Source of the DNA: Desulfonatronum sp.
Lineage (GTDB): Bacteria > Desulfobacterota > Desulfovibrionia > Desulfovibrionales > Desulfonatronaceae
Direction of reading: 5' to 3'
Assembly (NCBI GenBank): GCA_007127655.1
Contig: SKYX01000110.1
Location: forward strand, 1 to 8,742
DNA length: 8,742 nucleotides
Shown here: positions 5,916-8,742 of the stretch, piece by piece
How positions within the stretch are numbered: position 1 is the first letter of the stretch
Layout: every line of letters begins with the position of its first letter
Notes under the pieces: model-generated
What the model saw: the letters and a program-made list of their open reading frames with translations, nothing else
The model's database searches: none
Told to the model about the DNA's origin: nothing
Position numbers and translations under genes: made by a program

Positions 5916-5952
5916 AAAACAAACAGGCCGGAAGCATCACGCTCCCGGCCTG
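5916..5952 (-). terminator. Intrinsic terminator of the fliK-flgD-flgE operon
   Basis: Read on the minus strand, CAGGCCGGGAGC (5952-5941) pairs with GCTTCCGGCCTG (5935-5924) over 12 bp, including one G-U pair, around a 5-nt loop. TTTGTTTT (5923-5916) follows. The G-U pair exists only in the minus-strand RNA (A-C on the other), which supports the orientation. It starts about 25 nt after the flgE stop. Confidence 0.9.
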
Positions 5953-5977
5953 TGCAGGTTGCCGTTCCGTCAACTCG

Positions 5978-7495
5978 CTATCTCTTCATCCGAATCACTT
6001 CATCCAACATCATGTCCGTGGTGGTGATGGTCTTGCTGTTGGCCTGGAAGCCCTTCTGGGTGCTGATCATCTTCACGAATTCCGTGGCCAGGTCCACGTT
6101 GGAGAGTTCCAGGGTGTTAGAGGAAACGGTCCCCAAGTTACCGGTACCGGCAATTCCCGTTAATGGAGCCCCCGACGCACCTGTTTCCGCAAACAGATTC
6201 CCGCCTTCGCGGTTCAATCCCCAGACGTTGTTGAAATTGTTGATGGTCAGCGCATACAGGTCGAGGACCTGTCCGTTGGAGTAGCGTCCGGTCAGGACAC
6301 CTTCCCGGTTTACGGAAATGTTCTGCAAAAAACCGGCGGTGTAGCCGTCCTGGGTTTGGTATAATGTGGTTGAAGCATTATTATAAGCTGTTGTGGAGAG
6401 AGCATTTCTTTCCCAATCAGCAATATCGGGTCGAAAATCATCAATTTCGCTGACAGCAGGATCTGCTATTGGTCCGACATATCTCCCACCAAGTGTAAAC
6501 TCAATATTTTGAGGCTCACCAAGAAAGTTTGCAGTAAATGTTGGATATCCATTTCTTGAAATAAAGAAATCAGCTGGAGGGTCTGCTTGAGTTTGCGTTG
6601 GTATTGTTGGTTCGGATCGCATATTAACTATTTCTCCAGCAGGATTAAACATAATATCTCCTGTCATCAACAATCCATTCCCACCAGGAGCTGGCGCCTG
6701 ATCATCGTCAGGTGGAATCGTTACAATATATTGCCATATTGTATTTGGTTCGTTATCGATAACATCTTGATCGTCATCTGGCCTTTTGTCAAAGTATATC
6801 GTCACATTATGAGCCCCGCCGTTAGCATCGTAAACTTTCATTGTGGTTTGGTATTCATACTGCTGATTATCCAAGTTACCTGGGTCAGCGTTCCATGCCG
6901 CTTCGAGGTCGGCGATCCTGGACCTGGCGGCGGAGTCAAGATTGACCACGGTGTTGAGCGTAGAGGTGGGAGATGGAGGAGATTGGAAGTTGTCGAGCTG
7001 AATGTCTCTGGGCACACCCTGAATATTGACACGTCGAGCACCAACACCCTCACCATCGATGGCATCAACCAGCGGATCCACCGCGTCTCGGGCGATTTGC
7101 CAGCCTTGAACCCTGTACCCATGCGGATCGACGAGAAATCCGTCCTGGTCAAAACGGAAGTTTCCGGCTCGGGTGTAGTAATTTATTTCATCACCAGGAG
7201 GGCTGACAGTAAAGAAACCGTTGCCGGTGATGGCCACGTCGGTGGACTCGTTGGTGGTTTCAAGGGAACCCTGGCTGAAGTCGCCCAGGACGGCGCCGAC
7301 CGCGACACCGCGCCCGATCTGGCCCACGCCGTTGGCCACGCTGACGCTCTGGCTCATGAAGTCTTCAAAATGCATTCGAGACCCTTTGAACCCGACGGTA
7401 CTCACGTTGGCGATGTTGTTGCCGATCACCCCCATTTTCTGGCCATGCCCCTTGAGGCCGCTGACTCCCGTCCACATTGACGCGGTGAGACTCAT
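5978..7495 (-). CDS. flgE: FlgE, flagellar hook protein
   Basis: The protein has 505 residues, starting at an ATG with AAGGAG 7 nt upstream on the minus strand. FlgE polymerises under the FlgD cap into the curved hook joining rod and filament. It is exported by the flagellar type III system without a cleaved signal. The N-terminal rod/hook motif is clear: LTASMWTGVSGL at 3-14 and VIGNNIANVSTVGFKG at 23-38. It is followed by a core strand region ending around TDVAITGNGFFTV (85-97). The C-terminal helix motif (about 465-505: NVDLATEFVKMISTQKGFQA, then ending VIRMKR) is also typical. The middle, roughly residues 199-378, is acidic, variable and presumably the exposed D1/D2 part; its DNA is much richer in A+T than the flanks. 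At 505 residues it is longer than Salmonella FlgE (about 400). It is the last gene of the hook operon, 57 bp after flgD. Confidence 0.97.
   Translation of the reverse strand: MSLTASMWTGVSGLKGHGQKMGVIGNNIANVSTVGFKGSRMHFEDFMSQSVSVANGVGQIGRGVAVGAVLGDFSQGSLETTNESTDVAITGNGFFTVSPPGDEINYYTRAGNFRFDQDGFLVDPHGYRVQGWQIARDAVDPLVDAIDGEGVGARRVNIQGVPRDIQLDNFQSPPSPTSTLNTVVNLDSAARSRIADLEAAWNADPGNLDNQQYEYQTTMKVYDANGGAHNVTIYFDKRPDDDQDVIDNEPNTIWQYIVTIPPDDDQAPAPGGNGLLMTGDIMFNPAGEIVNMRSEPTIPTQTQADPPADFFISRNGYPTFTANFLGEPQNIEFTLGGRYVGPIADPAVSEIDDFRPDIADWERNALSTTAYNNASTTLYQTQDGYTAGFLQNISVNREGVLTGRYSNGQVLDLYALTINNFNNVWGLNREGGNLFAETGASGAPLTGIAGTGNLGTVSSNTLELSNVDLATEFVKMISTQKGFQANSKTITTTDMMLDEVIRMKR
6361..6900 (-). other. 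AT-rich central segment of flgE
   Basis: By hand count this stretch is about 41% G+C (223 of 540), while the adjoining 60-bp blocks 6241-6300 and 6901-6960 are about 60% and 63%. The open reading frame is intact across it. It encodes roughly residues 199-378 of the hook protein, between the conserved terminal regions. The edges are gradual within about 60 bp, as expected after recombination between related genes rather than insertion of a mobile element. Confidence 0.75.
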
Positions 7496-7552
7496 GATTG
7501 TGCTCCTTGTATAGCCCGCTCGCGTTCCGAAAAAGGCGAGGGGGTCAGTGAA

Positions 7553-8374
7553 TTACTGGATCAGACTGTTCAAAAGGTCTTCGGTGGAGGATGACCCGCC
7601 AAACTGTCCGTTGAGGTTCGCCAGATTCCCCGTAATATTCTGGAGTTCCGAGGTCAGCGCGTTGCTTTGGGCCGTCCCTGCGCCGACGACTTCCTTGACG
7701 TCCGTGATATTGACTCTTCGTCCGTCCTGAAGGCGGAGGAAGGTTTGGCCATCCTCGCTGACCACCGCTGAAACCACGCCGCTCGTCTTGGTGGAAACCA
7801 TCAACGGCTCTCCATGCCTGCCTTCCGCGGCCATGGAAATGCTGTACACTCCGTCGGGCAGGGGATTGCCGGAGTGATCCCGGCCATCCCAGACATATTC
7901 GTGCTCGCCGGGCATGCGACCGGGCAACGTGATAGTGCGGACGATATTTCCGAAGGAGTCGAAAATGTTCATGTGCAGCTTTTCAGCCACGTCCGGTAGG
8001 GAATAAGTGAAGGAGCTGACGGAGTCTCCATCCTTGCTGATGCTTCGCCCTTCGGCTCGAATCTCTTTGCCGATGAAGTTGACCGCGTTCAGCGTTTCCT
8101 GACGGGCAAACGAATCCTTGAAGCCCTCGATGGACTCGGAGATGTTGCTGAGTTGCTCCAAACTGGAGAATTGTGCCAATTGAGCGACGAATTCCTTGTC
8201 GTCCAAGGGGTTGAGAGGATCTTGGTTGGCAAGCTGGGTGGTCAACAAGCGCAGAAAGGCATCTCTGTCCAATCCGCTTTTATCGCCTGTCCTCGGGTCC
8301 GGTGGAGCGAAGTCTCGTTCGGCTCGGCCGACCAGATTGCCGGCGTGGGGAGTGACATATGGGCTTGTCGACAT
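7553..8374 (-). CDS. flgD: FlgD, flagellar hook cap / hook assembly protein
   Basis: The protein has 273 residues, starting at an ATG with AGGAGA about 7 nt upstream on the minus strand. FlgD forms the cap at the tip of the growing hook and is needed for FlgE polymerisation. The diagnostic N-terminal region is at 38-75 (FLRLLTTQLANQDPLNPLDD, then EFVAQLAQFSSLEQL). The FlgD Ig/FnIII-like domain covers about 132-195, with NIFDSFGNIVRTITLPG and VWDGRDHSGNPLPDGVY. It is embedded in a Tudor-like part that resumes at about 198-230 (GVVSAVVSEDGQTFLRLQDG). The last 40 residues (Ser/Asn/Gln-rich) extend beyond the usual E. coli length (231 aa). It lies 30 bp after fliK and 57 bp before flgE, so a single transcript is likely; the operon promoter is outside the window. 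Confidence 0.97.
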   Translation of the reverse strand: MSTSPYVTPHAGNLVGRAERDFAPPDPRTGDKSGLDRDAFLRLLTTQLANQDPLNPLDDKEFVAQLAQFSSLEQLSNISESIEGFKDSFARQETLNAVNFIGKEIRAEGRSISKDGDSVSSFTYSLPDVAEKLHMNIFDSFGNIVRTITLPGRMPGEHEYVWDGRDHSGNPLPDGVYSISMAAEGRHGEPLMVSTKTSGVVSAVVSEDGQTFLRLQDGRRVNITDVKEVVGAGTAQSNALTSELQNITGNLANLNGQFGGSSSTEDLLNSLIQ

Positions 8375-8404
8375 GATCGTTCTCCTGGAAAGAGGAAAAT
8401 TGTG

Positions 8405-8742
8405 CTAGGCGATCAGGTTGATGCCGCCTTCTCGGGATGAATTAAGCAAAATCGATGCCTGTTCCGGAGCGTCCTGGCCTCCGGCACCATTTTTTTGCAA
8501 GCCTCGCCCCAGGGCGGCCCACTGGGTATTGGCGCCCTGTTCCTGGAACTTTTGTCCGTCCGAGCCCTGCCAGAGCTGGGTGAACTGGTTCTGGTCCTGC
8601 AACTGGGTCGAGACTTCCAGGCGGGAGACTTTCAGGCCATGGGATTCCAGGGACTGGCGGAGCAGGGGCATGTTCTCGGCAATGATCTGGCGGGCTTCCT
8701 GGTTTTCGGCGCGCAGCACGGCCTGGACTTCCTTGCCCACCA
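8405..8742 (-). CDS. fliK: FliK, flagellar hook-length control protein (C-terminal part; cut by window edge)
   Basis: Only the last 112 or so codons are present. The frame is open to the right edge and the GTG at 8740-8738 is an internal Val rather than a start. The motif LRAENQEARQIIAENMPLLRQSLESHGLKVSRLEV matches the end of the FliK C-terminal (Flg_hook) domain, where a helix of type ENxxxRxxIxxNLPxLRxxL precedes a beta strand; that domain contacts FlhB to switch export from hook to filament substrates. A Gln/Gly-rich, probably disordered tail of about 60 residues follows. The immediate downstream position of flgD and flgE supports the call. The name rests on about a quarter of a typical protein, hence slightly lower confidence. 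Confidence 0.88.
   Translation of the reverse strand, partial: VGKEVQAVLRAENQEARQIIAENMPLLRQSLESHGLKVSRLEVSTQLQDQNQFTQLWQGSDGQKFQEQGANTQWAALGRGLQKNGAGGQDAPEQASILLNSSREGGINLIA

Noticed and set aside
6587..7480. 297-codon plus-strand open frame inside flgE
   Set aside because: It is antisense to the well-supported hook gene and its composition simply follows that gene. It has no independent support.
7496..7552. GC-rich imperfect hairpin between flgD and flgE
   Set aside because: The stem is short, with a mismatch, and no T-tract. The tight spacing and good flgE ribosome binding site indicate read-through within one operon.

Overview
The window reads as chromosomal DNA of a motile, fairly GC-rich (about 60%) Gram-negative bacterium. 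The most likely source is the Desulfovibrionales (sulfate-reducing Desulfobacterota). The FlgE N-terminus, the fliK-flgD-flgE order, the style of the HtpG and the many palindromic intergenic repeats all fit that group. This placement is inference from remembered family features, not from a search.

Left part (1-1419, + strand): an unrecognised protein with two membrane segments, possibly cut by the left edge, is followed by a small PD-(D/E)XK-type nuclease-fold protein. The latter's N-terminus is a run of ETDRQFK heptads encoded by 21-bp DNA repeats. A spacer with a large imperfect inverted repeat follows (1466-1551). Next is a Zn-metallopeptidase of family M48 with C-terminal TPR repeats, predicted to be a Tat-exported lipoprotein (1626-2975).

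Middle part (2976-5701, + strand): a repeat-bearing intergenic region leads to a 95-residue orphan protein (3246-3533). It has a strong ribosome binding site and a candidate sigma-54 promoter. A second palindrome-bearing spacer follows, then htpG, the bacterial Hsp90 (3720-5642), closed by a textbook intrinsic terminator.

Right part (5702-8742): after another composite repeat, a flagellar hook operon runs on the minus strand. In transcription order it is the C-terminal end of fliK (hook-length control), flgD (hook cap) and flgE (hook subunit), ending in a strong minus-strand terminator. FliK, FlgD and FlgE act together: FlgD caps the growing hook, FlgE polymerises beneath it, and FliK measures hook length and switches export specificity. 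htpG and flgE are convergent, each with its own terminator.

No complete new multi-gene system is evident. The points most worth a second look are a sharply AT-richer central segment of flgE confined to the presumed exposed hook domains, the sigma-54-like site before the orphan gene, and several palindromic intergenic elements, two of which share the same 23-bp head module.
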